This document shows, piece after piece, positions 54,825-63,923 of a stretch of 64,000 nucleotides of DNA. How positions within the stretch are numbered: position 1 is the first letter of the stretch; every line of letters starts with the position of its first letter. The notes below the pieces were generated by a model. It saw only the letters and a program-made list of their open reading frames with translations, made no database searches and was not told the origin of the DNA. Both the position numbers and the translations under genes were made by a program. Source of the stretch: Fidelibacterota bacterium (GTDB taxonomy: Bacteria; Pseudomonadota; Alphaproteobacteria; Rhodospirillales; Rhodospirillaceae); assembly GCA_947476895.1 (NCBI GenBank), contig CANJRX010000004.1, positions 1-64,000 of the forward strand. Direction: 5' to 3'.

Positions 54825-55460
54825 CTACGTCTTGGTCTTTTTGGGGCGGGTCGCCCCGTAATAGCGCCACAGCAGAAGTGAGGCGCTGGAGCGGTAGGGC
54901 CGCCAGATTTCACCAAAGCCATGAAGGTCCTTGGCGCTGGGGCGCTCCTTCATATCGTGCAGCATCTGGATCGCGAGTTGCAGCGCTAGATCGCCGACCG
55001 GCCACACATCGGGGCGGCCCATGCCGAACATCAGATAGATGTCGGCGGTCCAATCTCCGATGCCTTTGAAGGAGGTCAATGTCGCGCGTACGGTGTCGTC
55101 GTCGGCGCGTTCGAGCGCTTTGAAGTTCAAGGTTTTGGCTTCGACCGCTTCGGCAAGGCCCAGAGCGTAGCGCGTCTTCTGTCCGCTGAACCCGCTGGCG
55201 CGAATACCTTCTTCGCCAAGCTTGAGCAGACGCGCGGCAGTGACGCTGCCGCCGGCATTGCGTTTGAGCTTCGCCCAGATCGCCGCACCCGCCGCCGTCG
55301 AAACCTGCTGATCGCCGATAATGCGGATCAGCGTCGCAAAGCCCGGGCCGATCACGCGCGGTTCCGGCACGCCTGCGACTTTGATCGCGTGCGATAGACG
55401 TTTGTCGCGCCGGCGCAAAATGCCGAGATGCTTTTTGATGTCTTCGGCGTTGTGGACCAT
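54825..55460 (-). CDS. DNA-3-methyladenine glycosylase (AlkA-like)
   Basis: A 211-residue HhH-GPD base-excision enzyme that removes alkylated bases. The hairpin-helix-hairpin reads LTSFKGIGDWTADIYLMFGM and the catalytic aspartate lies in DVWPVGDLALQ. There is no C-terminal FeS cluster motif, as expected for AlkA rather than endonuclease III. It follows yaaA by two bases on the same strand, so DNA repair and peroxide defence are coupled here. Confidence 0.9.
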   Translation of the reverse strand: MVHNAEDIKKHLGILRRRDKRLSHAIKVAGVPEPRVIGPGFATLIRIIGDQQVSTAAGAAIWAKLKRNAGGSVTAARLLKLGEEGIRASGFSGQKTRYALGLAEAVEAKTLNFKALERADDDTVRATLTSFKGIGDWTADIYLMFGMGRPDVWPVGDLALQLAIQMLHDMKERPSAKDLHGFGEIWRPYRSSASLLLWRYYGATRPKKTKT

Positions 55461-55462
55461 GC

Positions 55463-56242
55463 TTATTGCGCTTTACGGCTGAAGACCCACACAGCGTCGT
55501 CCGATGCTTTGGGATCGAAGCTGTAGCCGGCGGTATCAAAACGCTTGAGGTCTTCGGGTTTGCTCAGCCGGTGCTGCACGATATAGCGCGCCATCACGCC
55601 GCGCGCTTTTTTGGCGAGAAAGCTAACGACCGTAGCCTTGCCGCCTTTTATCTCCTTGAAGACCGGTTGGATGACCGGCGCGTGCAGCGCCTTTTCGTCG
55701 ATGGCGCTCCAATACTCATTGGAGGCGAGGTTGATGATCACCGGCTTTTTCAACCCACCCGTCACGTCATTGACGTGGGACGTAAGCGGCGCGCGCCAAA
55801 AGGCGTAGAGGTCTTTGCCGCGCGCTGTGCCAACTTTGCTTCCCATCTCTAAACGATAGGGTTGGATGGCATCCAATGGCCGCAGCAAGCCGTAAAGGCC
55901 GGAAATGATACCCACATGCTTTTGCGCGAAGGTGATGTCGCCCTTGCTCAGGCTTTTGGCGTCAAAGCCCAAATAGACATCGCCGTTGAAAGCGTAGATC
56001 GCGGGCTTGGTCTCGCTCGCGTTCGCGGGATCGAAGCTTTGAAAGCGCTGATAATTCAATTCCGCGAGGGCAGGGCTGATGTCCATCAAGCGGCGCAAAT
56101 CCTCGCGCGTGAATTGCTTGGCACGCGCGGCCAATAGGGCGGTGTCTTGCAATAACGCCGGTGCGGTTGACGCAGATGTGCCCGATTTCGGCACGGGGCC
56201 GAAATCCAATTTCTTGGCGGGAGAGAGAAGAGCGAGCAGCAT
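55463..56242 (-). CDS. yaaA: Peroxide stress protein YaaA
   Basis: A 259-residue protein of the YaaA/DUF328 family, which limits free iron and DNA damage under peroxide stress. The N-terminus MLLALLSPAKKLDFGP and the later YGLLRPLDAIQPYRLEMGSK and VVSFLAKKARGVMARYI are family signatures. The ATG at 56242 follows the cNMP-binding gene by three bases. It forms an operon with the glycosylase. Confidence 0.93.
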   Translation of the reverse strand: MLLALLSPAKKLDFGPVPKSGTSASTAPALLQDTALLAARAKQFTREDLRRLMDISPALAELNYQRFQSFDPANASETKPAIYAFNGDVYLGFDAKSLSKGDITFAQKHVGIISGLYGLLRPLDAIQPYRLEMGSKVGTARGKDLYAFWRAPLTSHVNDVTGGLKKPVIINLASNEYWSAIDEKALHAPVIQPVFKEIKGGKATVVSFLAKKARGVMARYIVQHRLSKPEDLKRFDTAGYSFDPKASDDAVWVFSRKAQ

Positions 56243-56245
56243 TCT

Positions 56246-56806
56246 TTAGGATACGCCGCCGTCTTTGCCGCGTGGACCGTGTTTGTCGGCAGCGGGAGCA
56301 GGGTTGGCCGCGGCCGGTTCTGGGGCTTGCTCGGGCTCTTTTTCGATCTGCGCCGCCTTCAGGTCGTTGAGCAATTTTTCAGCGACGTGGTTGGTCGTGG
56401 CGTAGCGCTCGTTCACACGGCTGAGGTTGTTGATCAGAATATTGATCAAGGCGCGTACAAAAGGATCGCATGCGCCGATCTTCTGCTGAATGGTTGACTT
56501 GGAGATGCGCACGACAACGCAGGGCTCCATCGCAATGGTAGTGGCGGTGCGGCGTTCGCCGGTAATGGCCGCCATTTCGCCGAACATCGCACCCTTTTCC
56601 AGCACGGCCAGACGCACAGCTTTGCCGTCGGTGGTTTTGTAAACGCCGATCCGTCCGGACTCGAGCACGTAAGCATCTGTGCCGTCGTGGCCTTCGCGAA
56701 AGATCACTTTGTCTTTCTCATAAGGCACGCGCATCAACACCTCGCCGTACTTGGAGCGGATATTGGTTTCTTTTTCTTCCGGAGTGCCGGTGCCGAATGA
56801 TGTCAT
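56246..56806 (-). CDS. Cyclic-nucleotide-binding domain protein
   Basis: A 186-residue protein with one cNMP-binding domain (about 20-130: VIFREGHDGTDAYVLESGRI, FGEMAAITGERRTATTIAME). No DNA-binding helix-turn-helix follows; instead there is a helical stretch and a Pro/Ala/Glu-rich tail, so it is not a Crp-type regulator but a stand-alone sensor. ATG at 56806 has AGGAAAG upstream; the longer frame to 56851 is not supported. It is the first gene of a run with yaaA and the glycosylase. The cyclase at 52034 could supply its ligand. Confidence 0.85.
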   Translation of the reverse strand: MTSFGTGTPEEKETNIRSKYGEVLMRVPYEKDKVIFREGHDGTDAYVLESGRIGVYKTTDGKAVRLAVLEKGAMFGEMAAITGERRTATTIAMEPCVVVRISKSTIQQKIGACDPFVRALINILINNLSRVNERYATTNHVAEKLLNDLKAAQIEKEPEQAPEPAAANPAPAADKHGPRGKDGGVS

Positions 56807-56832
56807 GATACTTTCCTGCTCAAGGGCCTGTC

Positions 56833-57459
56833 TCAGAACGAGACGGTCCAAGCTCCGCCGTCGGTGCGGCAGGCAATGGCGCGGGCATTTTCGAAATAAT
56901 CTTCAAGCGCCAGGGTTTGCACAAAGGTGCGACAGGTGAAACCGCCCATCATGTTTTCACTTTCCGCCATGGCGCTGCCTTCGCGACCTTCCAGGTGCCA
57001 GAAAATCGTTTCGCCGATCACGGCTGTCAGAGCCTCTTTCTGCGCAGCGTGTTGCAACGCAGCTTGATCGACTGTCAGACGCTTCAAAAGTTCGGCCGGC
57101 AAAATATCGATGTCGTGTGCGGCTTGCTCGCCTTTAGCCTTGTCGTCGCCGGTTGCCGATGACTTCGGCGGCGTGCGGTAAGAAACCGTACTGGGGCGCG
57201 GAGGATTTGCGGCCGCGGTCGGACGGCTGCGCGCAATGGTCGTGATCTGACGGCTCGTGCGCGCAGTCTGGGTGGTTGCGCTCGAAAGCCCGCGTCCGAC
57301 AATTTGCATGCTTGTGTTGACGGTTCGCGCTGCGGTGACAAACGGCTGCAAGGCGGCCTGCGTGGTCTGTTGCGCCATGCGCGGCACAAGGCCGCAGCCG
57401 CCGAGCGAAGCCACGGCGCTGGCTAACAGCATATATGCAAATAGCTTACGTCCCGGCAT
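56833..57459 (-). CDS. Lipoprotein with RT0821/Lpp0805-like surface-antigen ending
   Basis: A 208-residue envelope protein. The N-terminus ends in a lipobox (SLGGCGL). A low-complexity Thr/Ser/Pro linker follows, then a C-terminal domain whose end (FTCRTFVQTLALEDYFENAR, then AIACRTDGGAWTVSF) resembles the rickettsial RT0821/Lpp0805 surface antigens, including the two conserved cysteines. ATG at 57459 is preferred to a TTG two codons earlier. The protein encoded at 57567 shares the ending, so the two may be old duplicates. Function unknown. Confidence 0.7.
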   Translation of the reverse strand: MPGRKLFAYMLLASAVASLGGCGLVPRMAQQTTQAALQPFVTAARTVNTSMQIVGRGLSSATTQTARTSRQITTIARSRPTAAANPPRPSTVSYRTPPKSSATGDDKAKGEQAAHDIDILPAELLKRLTVDQAALQHAAQKEALTAVIGETIFWHLEGREGSAMAESENMMGGFTCRTFVQTLALEDYFENARAIACRTDGGAWTVSF

Positions 57460-57566
57460 CCCCAAACCCCGGTTCCCAACAGTGATGTATTATAGACTCT
57501 CCCGACGCGGAAGCTTCTGTCTATTTAAGGCGCGGGGAGACCGGAAATGGGTGGCTTATGAGGGAC

Positions 57567-58160
57567 TTATTGGTCCTGAACGAGCTGCCAGCCGCCATTG
57601 GCCGTTTGGCACGCCGTGCCATAAGTCTCCTGCGCTCTGCCGTTGATCGTGACGTCTTGGCGGAACTCGCGGCAATACCGTTGGCCGGCCCAACCGTCAC
57701 GGGTCGTCGTCACGGTGCCGTTGGCGGTGGGCGAATTCCAAGCCATGCCTTCACCCACCGGTGCTGCCAACGCGCGTTGGTACGCCGTGAGATAAAGTTC
57801 GCGGTCCTGCGCAGTCATTGCATCGCCGACGAAAGCCGGGAAAAGACCCAAGCTATAGATCGGGCCATTCGCGCGGCGCGGATAAAGCGGCTGGGAATAA
57901 GAATAATAAGCCGGTGCGTAATACTGCGGTCCGTAATAGGGACGATAGAAACCCATCGGCGCATAGAACTCAGCGCCATACCAGCTACGTCCATAATGAC
58001 CACGGCCATATGCACCACCGTAGTAACCGCCGCCGTAACCAAGCGGCACACCGATGGACAACGAGAACGAACTGCGGGCCTGGGCGTGGTCGGCCGTGCC
58101 GAAACTCAATCCCGCCAAAAGCGTTACAGCTATCGCAGCGATACGTAAGAAGTTTCTCAT
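57567..58160 (-). CDS. Exported RT0821/Lpp0805-type surface antigen with Gly/Tyr-rich stretch
   Basis: A 197-residue exported protein: signal peptide to about residue 28, a Gly/Tyr-rich low-complexity region (about 40-95, repeats of GYGG, YYG and YYAP), and a C-terminal domain with WAGQRYCREFRQDVTINGRA and YGTACQTANGGWQLV, the surface-antigen signature. The two cysteines probably form a disulfide. ATG at 58160 follows GAGGCG. The Tyr-rich part is unusual and could mediate self-association. Divergent from the response regulator at 58384. Confidence 0.78.
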   Translation of the reverse strand: MRNFLRIAAIAVTLLAGLSFGTADHAQARSSFSLSIGVPLGYGGGYYGGAYGRGHYGRSWYGAEFYAPMGFYRPYYGPQYYAPAYYSYSQPLYPRRANGPIYSLGLFPAFVGDAMTAQDRELYLTAYQRALAAPVGEGMAWNSPTANGTVTTTRDGWAGQRYCREFRQDVTINGRAQETYGTACQTANGGWQLVQDQ

Positions 58161-58383
58161 GGTGCGCCTCAATTTAATGACCTTAACGAGCGTAAATATA
58201 GGACGGAAATCTGCGCAAAATATGGCGGATTTCAGGACGTCCGCGAGGGGTGCCTCTCAACCTTGTAATGCTCCAGCAAGGGCTGGGTAATGCGACATGG
58301 CGCAACCCTAGTGCGAGATCAGCGTTCGCGGCGTTTTTCAACGTACCCAACTTTTTTGTTGGGATTTCAATAGGTTCTATATC

Positions 58384-59154
58384 ATGATGACAAATCTTGC
58401 CGATGCGGCGACCCCTGAGCGGACTGCCGTAGTAAACACTGCCGCGAACAATCGCGCTCAACAGACGGATACCGCGATGCGGGTGCTGGTAATCGAAGAC
58501 GATAAAGACGCGGCGGACTACCTCGTCAAAGGTCTGCGCGAAAGCGGCTACACCGTCGACCACGCCGCCGATGGCCGCGATGGTTTGTTTCTCGCGTTAT
58601 CCGAACCTTACGACGTCATGGTGGTCGACCGCATGCTGCCCGGTCCCGATGGCCTTTCCATCGTTGAGTCCGTGCGCAAGTCCGGCATCGCAACCCCGGT
58701 GCTTTTCCTCAGCGCGCTCGGCGAAGTAGAAGACCGCGTTGCTGGACTGAAAGCCGGCGGCGATGATTATCTCGCCAAACCCTTTGCCTTCTCCGAACTG
58801 CTTGCGCGCCTGGAAGCGCTGCTGCGCCGTTCCGGTGCGGTGCCTGAAAACACGTTCCTTAAGGTCGGCGATCTTGAAATGGATCTGCTGGCCCGCAAAG
58901 TCACGCGCCAAGGCAAACGCGTTTATCTGCATCCCCGGGAATTCCGCCTGCTGGAATATTTGATGCGCCACGCCGGCCAAGTCGTCACACGCACGATGTT
59001 GCTGGAAAACGTGTGGGAATATCACTTCGATCCGCAAACCAACGTGATCGACGTGCATATCAGCCGTCTGCGCCAGAAAATCGATAAGCCCTTCGATAAG
59101 CCCATCCTGCAAACTGTACGCGGTGCCGGATACAAACTTGATCCCGCCACCTGA
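58384..59154 (+). CDS. OmpR-family response regulator
   Basis: A two-domain DNA-binding regulator. The receiver has the acidic pair in VIEDDKDA, phospho-acceptor Asp82 (VMVVDRMLPGPDG) and Lys in YLAKPFAFSELL. The winged-helix domain ends with DPQTNVIDVHISRLRQKID and VRGAGYKL. The frame allows ATG at 58384 or at 58477 (MRVLVIEDD); the latter matches family length, but the first 31 residues may be real. A small hairpin (CCCAAC, T6, GTTGGG; 58346-58363) lies in the leader. The histidine kinase gene follows by 23 bases. Confidence 0.93.
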   Translation: MMTNLADAATPERTAVVNTAANNRAQQTDTAMRVLVIEDDKDAADYLVKGLRESGYTVDHAADGRDGLFLALSEPYDVMVVDRMLPGPDGLSIVESVRKSGIATPVLFLSALGEVEDRVAGLKAGGDDYLAKPFAFSELLARLEALLRRSGAVPENTFLKVGDLEMDLLARKVTRQGKRVYLHPREFRLLEYLMRHAGQVVTRTMLLENVWEYHFDPQTNVIDVHISRLRQKIDKPFDKPILQTVRGAGYKLDPAT

Positions 59155-59177
59155 TACGGGACTAGACGCGTGACTGC

Positions 59178-60653
59178 ATGAAACGCCTCGCCGGAATTTT
59201 CACCTCAATCACGTTTCGGCTGGCGCTTACCTACACGCTGATTTTCGGCGTGTCGGTCGGCGCGCTGTTCTATTACGTCTACTTCTCGACCACCGGCTTC
59301 GTCGTGCAGCAGAAAGAAGCCGCCATCGAAGCCGACGTGACGGGCTTCCAGGAGACCTTCGAGCGGTCCGGTGTTACGGGCCTTATCATTGCGGTGAACC
59401 GGCGCGCCGGCACGGGGACGAACCGCGACGGCATTTATCTGCTAGTGGATTCCCTCGGCAACACGCTGGCAGGCAATTTGCACAACTGGCCGCGTAATGC
59501 TGTGGCCGACGACATCTGGATCAACTTCACAATCAACGATTTGCGCCGCGCTGAGCCGGAAATCGCCGACGTGCGCGCCAAGCAATACGTCATCCCCGGC
59601 GGCCAGCAGAACTATATGCTTTTGGTAGGCCGCGACGTGCGCGACGCCCGCGAATTCCGCAGCCGCCTGCTTGATTCCGTGCAAGTCGGTTTGGCGATTA
59701 CCCTCGCGCTGGGCATTCTAGGCGGCTTCATCTTTAGCCGCACCATCATGCGCCGCATCGAAGCGATTACGCGCACCTGCCGCAGCATTATGTCGGGTGA
59801 CTTGAGCCAACGCGTCGTGGTGTCGCGCCAACACGACGAGCTGGGCCAGTTGTCGCTTAGCATCAACGCCATGCTCGATCAGATCGAACGTCTGATGAAT
59901 GGCATGCGTCAAGTGTCCGACAACGTCGCCCACGATCTGCGTACGCCATTGACGCGCCTGCGCAGCCGTTTGGAAAGCGCGCTGCGGCATATGGACGATC
60001 CGAACGAACGCGAAACCATCGAAGGCGCCATTGCCGATGCTGATAGCCTGCTCGCGACGTTCGCAGCACTCTTGCGCATTGCCCGCGCTGAAGCCGGTTC
60101 GGCGCGCTCGTTCGCGAAAGTCGATCTCAATGCCATCGCTGAAGATGTGGCCGATATGTACAGCCCGCTGGCCGAGGAAAAGGGCCTCAACTTCGTCACT
60201 CATTTTCAGCCGGGCGTGATTGCGCGCGGCGATCCGAACCTGATCGCGCAGGCCTTGGCCAACCTGCTCGACAATGCCATCAAGTACACCCAGACCGGCC
60301 ACGTCACCGTCTCCTTAAGCCAGCAAGACAACCGCCCGGTTTTCGTCGTGGCCGATTCCGGACCCGGCGTGCCGCCGGCGTTCCGCGGCAAGGTGCTGGA
60401 GCGTTTGTTCAGGCTTGAGCAAAGCCGCACTTCGCCCGGCAGCGGGTTAGGTCTCAGTCTTGTCGCCGCCGTCGCCAAGTCGCACGGCTTGGAGCTGATG
60501 CTCGACGACAACATGCCGGGACTTAGAGTGACCATGCGGTTCCCCGCGCAGCAGGGCGTCATCGTCGATCAAAAGACAGACGGGAAGGCGCCCAAGGCGC
60601 TACCGAAGCCCGAGCCCGCGCCCAAAGTTCCGGCCGACGCGGCGGCCGCTTAA
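59178..60653 (+). CDS. Sensor histidine kinase, partner of the OmpR-type regulator
   Basis: A 491-residue inner-membrane kinase: helix about 10-32, periplasmic domain to about 165, helix about 170-190, HAMP (RRIEAITRTCRSIMSGDLSQ), H-box VAHDLRTPLTRL with His252, N-box NLLDNAIKYTQ, and G-boxes DSGPGVPP and GSGLGLSLV. The tail is a Pro/Ala/Lys-rich stretch. The signal is unknown. Cotranscribed with the regulator at 58384. Confidence 0.93.
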   Translation: MKRLAGIFTSITFRLALTYTLIFGVSVGALFYYVYFSTTGFVVQQKEAAIEADVTGFQETFERSGVTGLIIAVNRRAGTGTNRDGIYLLVDSLGNTLAGNLHNWPRNAVADDIWINFTINDLRRAEPEIADVRAKQYVIPGGQQNYMLLVGRDVRDAREFRSRLLDSVQVGLAITLALGILGGFIFSRTIMRRIEAITRTCRSIMSGDLSQRVVVSRQHDELGQLSLSINAMLDQIERLMNGMRQVSDNVAHDLRTPLTRLRSRLESALRHMDDPNERETIEGAIADADSLLATFAALLRIARAEAGSARSFAKVDLNAIAEDVADMYSPLAEEKGLNFVTHFQPGVIARGDPNLIAQALANLLDNAIKYTQTGHVTVSLSQQDNRPVFVVADSGPGVPPAFRGKVLERLFRLEQSRTSPGSGLGLSLVAAVAKSHGLELMLDDNMPGLRVTMRFPAQQGVIVDQKTDGKAPKALPKPEPAPKVPADAAAA

Positions 60654-60724
60654 CGCCAAGACTCTAGCCACGGGCCCCGCTTAGGCTTTATCTTGATCGC
60701 CCGTTCCCTTTTCCCCCTCCGGTA

Positions 60725-62008
60725 ATGACCTCCACCACCGTCGACGCCTTTGCTGCCATCCGCAACCCGCTGGTGCGCGCATTAGCGCTTGCGCGTGTGT
60801 CGATGGTTATCGGCAACCAAATCGTCAACGTGGCCGTGGGGTGGGAGCTTTATGAGCGCACGGGCAGTGCCTGGTCGCTGGGCCTTGTCGGCCTGTTTGA
60901 GCTAGCGCCGGTGCTGTTCTTCATGATTCCAGCCGGCAACGCCGCCGACCGCTTTCCCCGCCGCAATATCGCGATGGTCGCTCAAACCATCACGTGCCTA
61001 GCGGCCTTCGGCCTGATGACGCTGTCGTTGTTAAAAGGCCCCGTGCATCTGATTTACGGCGCGCTGATGCTGGTGGGTGCCTCGCGCGCGTTCTCGTCGC
61101 CGGCCATCGGTACGATCCTGCCGCAGCTTTTGAAGAGCGAGCAGTTCGTCAATGCTAACGCCTGGCTGTCGTCGGCCTTCCAATTTGCGTCGGTCTCGGG
61201 TCCGGCCATCGGCGGGTTCATTATTGGTTGGACCGGCGGAACGACGTGGGCTTACGGCATTGCCGGTGTTTGTCAGATCATCTTCATCGTGGCGTTCTCG
61301 ACGCTGCCGGCAATTAAGCCGCCCGAAGCGGCCGAGAAGCGGAAATTCTCGGATGTCTTCGCGGGCTTTAGCTTTATCCGGCGCACGCCGATTTTTCTGG
61401 CAGCCATCACGCTCGATATGTTTGCGGTGCTGCTGGGCGGCGCAGTGGTGCTGCTGCCGATTTTTGCCAAGGACATTCTGCACGTGGGCCCGGAAGGTTT
61501 AGGGTGGCTGCGTGCAGCCCCTTCGGTCGGCAGCCTCTTGATGCTGATGATCATCACGCGCATGAAGCCCATGAAGCGGCCGGGCCGCACGTTGCTGATC
61601 GCTGTGGTGGCGTTCGGCCTCGCGATCATCGGCTTCGGTCTTTCGACAAGTTTCCTTTTGTCGATGTTTTGCCTTTTCCTGACGGGCGTGTTTGATTCCA
61701 TCAGCGTCATCACACGCATGACGCTGGAGCAGGTGGTGACGCCCGACCGTTTGCGTGGCCGTGTTTCGGCCATCAACTACGTCTTTATCGGTTTCTCTAA
61801 TGAGTTCGGTGCATTTGAAAGTGGCGCCACCGCCGCCTTGCTCGGACCCGTTGTTTCGGTTGTAGGCGGAGGCATCGGCACCATCGCCGTTGTAATTGCC
61901 GTCGCGTTCTTGTGGCCGGCACTCGCGCGCATTGGTCCGCTGCACACCTTAAAACCGCAGGAAGAGGCTGAAATCCCCTCAGAAACCGAAGCCCGGCATT
62001 CGGTTTAA
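60725..62008 (+). CDS. MFS exporter (DHA3/EntS-like)
   Basis: A 427-residue transporter with about 12 helices. RALALARVSMVIGNQIVNVA, VGWELYERTGSAWSLGLVGL, the loop AADRFPRRNIAMVAQ and the later TPDRLRGRVSAINYVFIGFS are typical of the EntS/MFS_3 group, which exports siderophores and drugs. The substrate cannot be read. The ATG at 60725 has CCTCCGGTA before it and no good ribosome-binding site. It follows the kinase gene by 71 bases. Confidence 0.87.
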   Translation: MTSTTVDAFAAIRNPLVRALALARVSMVIGNQIVNVAVGWELYERTGSAWSLGLVGLFELAPVLFFMIPAGNAADRFPRRNIAMVAQTITCLAAFGLMTLSLLKGPVHLIYGALMLVGASRAFSSPAIGTILPQLLKSEQFVNANAWLSSAFQFASVSGPAIGGFIIGWTGGTTWAYGIAGVCQIIFIVAFSTLPAIKPPEAAEKRKFSDVFAGFSFIRRTPIFLAAITLDMFAVLLGGAVVLLPIFAKDILHVGPEGLGWLRAAPSVGSLLMLMIITRMKPMKRPGRTLLIAVVAFGLAIIGFGLSTSFLLSMFCLFLTGVFDSISVITRMTLEQVVTPDRLRGRVSAINYVFIGFSNEFGAFESGATAALLGPVVSVVGGGIGTIAVVIAVAFLWPALARIGPLHTLKPQEEAEIPSETEARHSV

Positions 62009-62125
62009 AAACCTTTTTCCTGAATCCCAGCAACCGTTCTTTCCGCCCCGGCGTTTCACCTCTGACTCGTCGGTAAGGCAGCGTGGGGACGTAAGCCTTA
62101 TATTCTTGGGGCTAGGATTCTAACT

Positions 62126-62305
62126 ATGTCGCAGCTCAAATATTTGGCTTATCTCGCAATCGTCTGTGCCGTGCTGCTGGATCTATACAGCGCTAAGCCG
62201 GACACCACGGCCATGACCAGGCTCGCGTTGGACGCTATGGCTTTGCTATTTGCAGCCGGTGGATTGGGCGGCCTCGCAATGGGGACAACGCGCTTGCGTC
62301 GTTAA
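62126..62305 (+). CDS. 59-residue two-helix membrane protein
   Basis: ATG at 62126 opens a frame of 59 residues ending at TAA 62303-62305. Two hydrophobic segments (YLAYLAIVCAVLLDLY and ALLFAAGGLGGLAMG) flank a polar hairpin; the end is basic (TRLRR). AGGAT lies eight bases upstream. I do not recognise the family. It stands between an exporter and a sigma factor gene with no clear partner. Confidence 0.55.
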   Translation: MSQLKYLAYLAIVCAVLLDLYSAKPDTTAMTRLALDAMALLFAAGGLGGLAMGTTRLRR

Positions 62306-62598
62306 CCCCGCGCCGCTTTCGAAAGCCGAAATCTTTATATCTTTTTTATGCCAGCGTTGCGTGCGGTGGCCCTGAAACGGTACAACCGCCTGCGCTAGCC
62401 TTCAAAATACCTTCATATTTATCAATGACTTAAGTCGCAACTGGTGTTGTGCGATCGCCCCTCGAAGGCGGGTGATCAAAACCCCCGCACGGCACATGCC
62501 TATATTTTCTTTACGCCTCCACCCCGAATTGCACATCGCATTTTTACGCGGAGAGGGGCGACGCTGTTCTCACGAAAACGAGAAAAGCGGAGGAATAC

Positions 62599-63102
62599 AT
62601 GAGCGCCTTTTCTTCAGACCTACAGACGCTGCTGCCTGACATGACCCGCTTCGCACGCGTGCTGACGCGCAACGAAGACGACGCACACGATCTGGTGCAA
62701 GATTGTGTCGAACGCGCCTTGCGCAAGCAAACGCTGTTCCAGGCCGGCACCAGCCTGAAGTCGTGGCTGTTCACTTTGATGCGCAACATCTTCATCAGCC
62801 AGAAGCGCCGCTGCGCGCTCGACAAGCGCTACGTCGCGACCCTGGATGATGATCATCATCGTGTGCAACGCGCCGGTCAGCTCAACCACATCTTCTTGAA
62901 TGAAACGCTGCGCGCCCTTGGCAATTTGTCGTCAAGCGAACGTGTCGCCATCGTCGCCCTCGGCATCAACGAAGGCTGCCAGCAAGACCTCGCCCGCCAG
63001 ACGCGCGAGCCGGTTGGCACCGTTAAGTCGCGCCTGTGCCGCGGCCGCGCTCACTTACGTAACTTGCTTGATATGGACTCGACCGCCATGGCGGCCGCTT
63101 AG
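62599..63102 (+). CDS. Second ECF sigma factor, EcfG-like
   Basis: A 167-residue sigma factor. Region 2 reads RFARVLTRNEDDAHDLVQDC and FQAGTSLKSWLFTLMRNIFI, very like EcfG; region 4 is EGCQQDLARQTREPVGTVKS RLCRGRAHL-type. Region 4 differs from the window's other EcfG (501-1073), so they are paralogues. CGGAGGAATAC precedes the ATG. No anti-sigma gene is adjacent. The 293 bases upstream (62306-62598) hold no gene and no GGAAC-N16/17-CGTT match. A strong terminator follows. Confidence 0.9.
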   Translation: MSAFSSDLQTLLPDMTRFARVLTRNEDDAHDLVQDCVERALRKQTLFQAGTSLKSWLFTLMRNIFISQKRRCALDKRYVATLDDDHHRVQRAGQLNHIFLNETLRALGNLSSSERVAIVALGINEGCQQDLARQTREPVGTVKSRLCRGRAHLRNLLDMDSTAMAAA

Positions 63103-63174
63103 AGGATTTACAAGTTTCCGGAATCCATTGGTTAGGCGTCTCCCATCCCCCAACAGCCGCCAGTGTAAACTCAG

Positions 63175-63207
63175 CCCCGCAGCGATGAATTCGCTGCGGG
63201 GTTTTTT
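63175..63207 (+). terminator. Rho-independent terminator after the second sigma factor
   Basis: A 10-bp perfect stem CCCCGCAGCG (63175-63184) / CGCTGCGGGG (63192-63201) with a seven-base loop and six T. It touches the stop codon of the convergent kdpE gene. Confidence 0.92.
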
Positions 63208-63907
63208 ATTGGACTGTCTGTAGGCGGTAGCCGACGCCGGGCTCAGTGATCAGCCAGCGCGGCGCAGCTGGATCGCGTTCCAGCTTCTGGCGCAGCTGTC
63301 CGATATAAACGCGCAAGTACTGCGTCTCTTCCACGTAGGCCGGACCCCACACTTCCTGCAGTAACTGCTGATGCGTGATGACCTTGCCGGGATGAGAGGC
63401 GAGGATCTTCAGCAGATCGTATTCCTTGCGCGACAGCTTCACGGGTTTACCGCCCAAGGTTATGAGGCGTTTACTAAGATCGATGGAAATGTAGCCCGCC
63501 GTGACCACCGCGCCCGTTTCGGTGCCGTCGGCGCGGCCCAGGCGCAAGGCCGCGCGCATACGGGCCAGAAGCTCGCCCATGCTGAAAGGCTTGGTAACGT
63601 AGTCGTTGGCGCCCCGGTCCAGTGCTTCGATCTTGTCGGCGTCGTCGGAACGGATCGACAGCACGATGATCGGCACCTTGGACCATTCGCGCACAAGTTT
63701 GATCACGTCGAGGCCGTCCATATCGGGCAGACCCAGATCAAGGATCAGAAGATCGGGGTTCTGCACCGTGCAAACGCGCACGGCTTCTTTGCCGTTTTCC
63801 GCTTCGACCACAGTGTAGTCATGCGACTGCAAGCTCGCCCGCAAGAAGCGGCGAATTTGCGGTTCGTCGTCAACGATCAGAACTTTTGGGCCGCCAGCTG
63901 TACTCAT
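63206..63907 (-). CDS. kdpE: Response regulator KdpE
   Basis: A 233-residue OmpR-family regulator that activates the kdpFABC potassium ATPase under potassium limitation. The receiver has Asp12/Asp13 (VLIVDDEPQIRRFLRASL) and phospho-acceptor Asp57 (LILDLGLPDMDG). The winged helix ends YLRVYIGQLRQKLERDPAAP and WLITEPGVGYRL, which is KdpE-like. ATG at 63907. It follows the kdpD end by 16 bases in the usual kdpD-kdpE order. Confidence 0.92.
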   Translation of the reverse strand: MSTAGGPKVLIVDDEPQIRRFLRASLQSHDYTVVEAENGKEAVRVCTVQNPDLLILDLGLPDMDGLDVIKLVREWSKVPIIVLSIRSDDADKIEALDRGANDYVTKPFSMGELLARMRAALRLGRADGTETGAVVTAGYISIDLSKRLITLGGKPVKLSRKEYDLLKILASHPGKVITHQQLLQEVWGPAYVEETQYLRVYIGQLRQKLERDPAAPRWLITEPGVGYRLQTVQ

Positions 63908-63923
63908 GTGGGCGTCGTCATGG

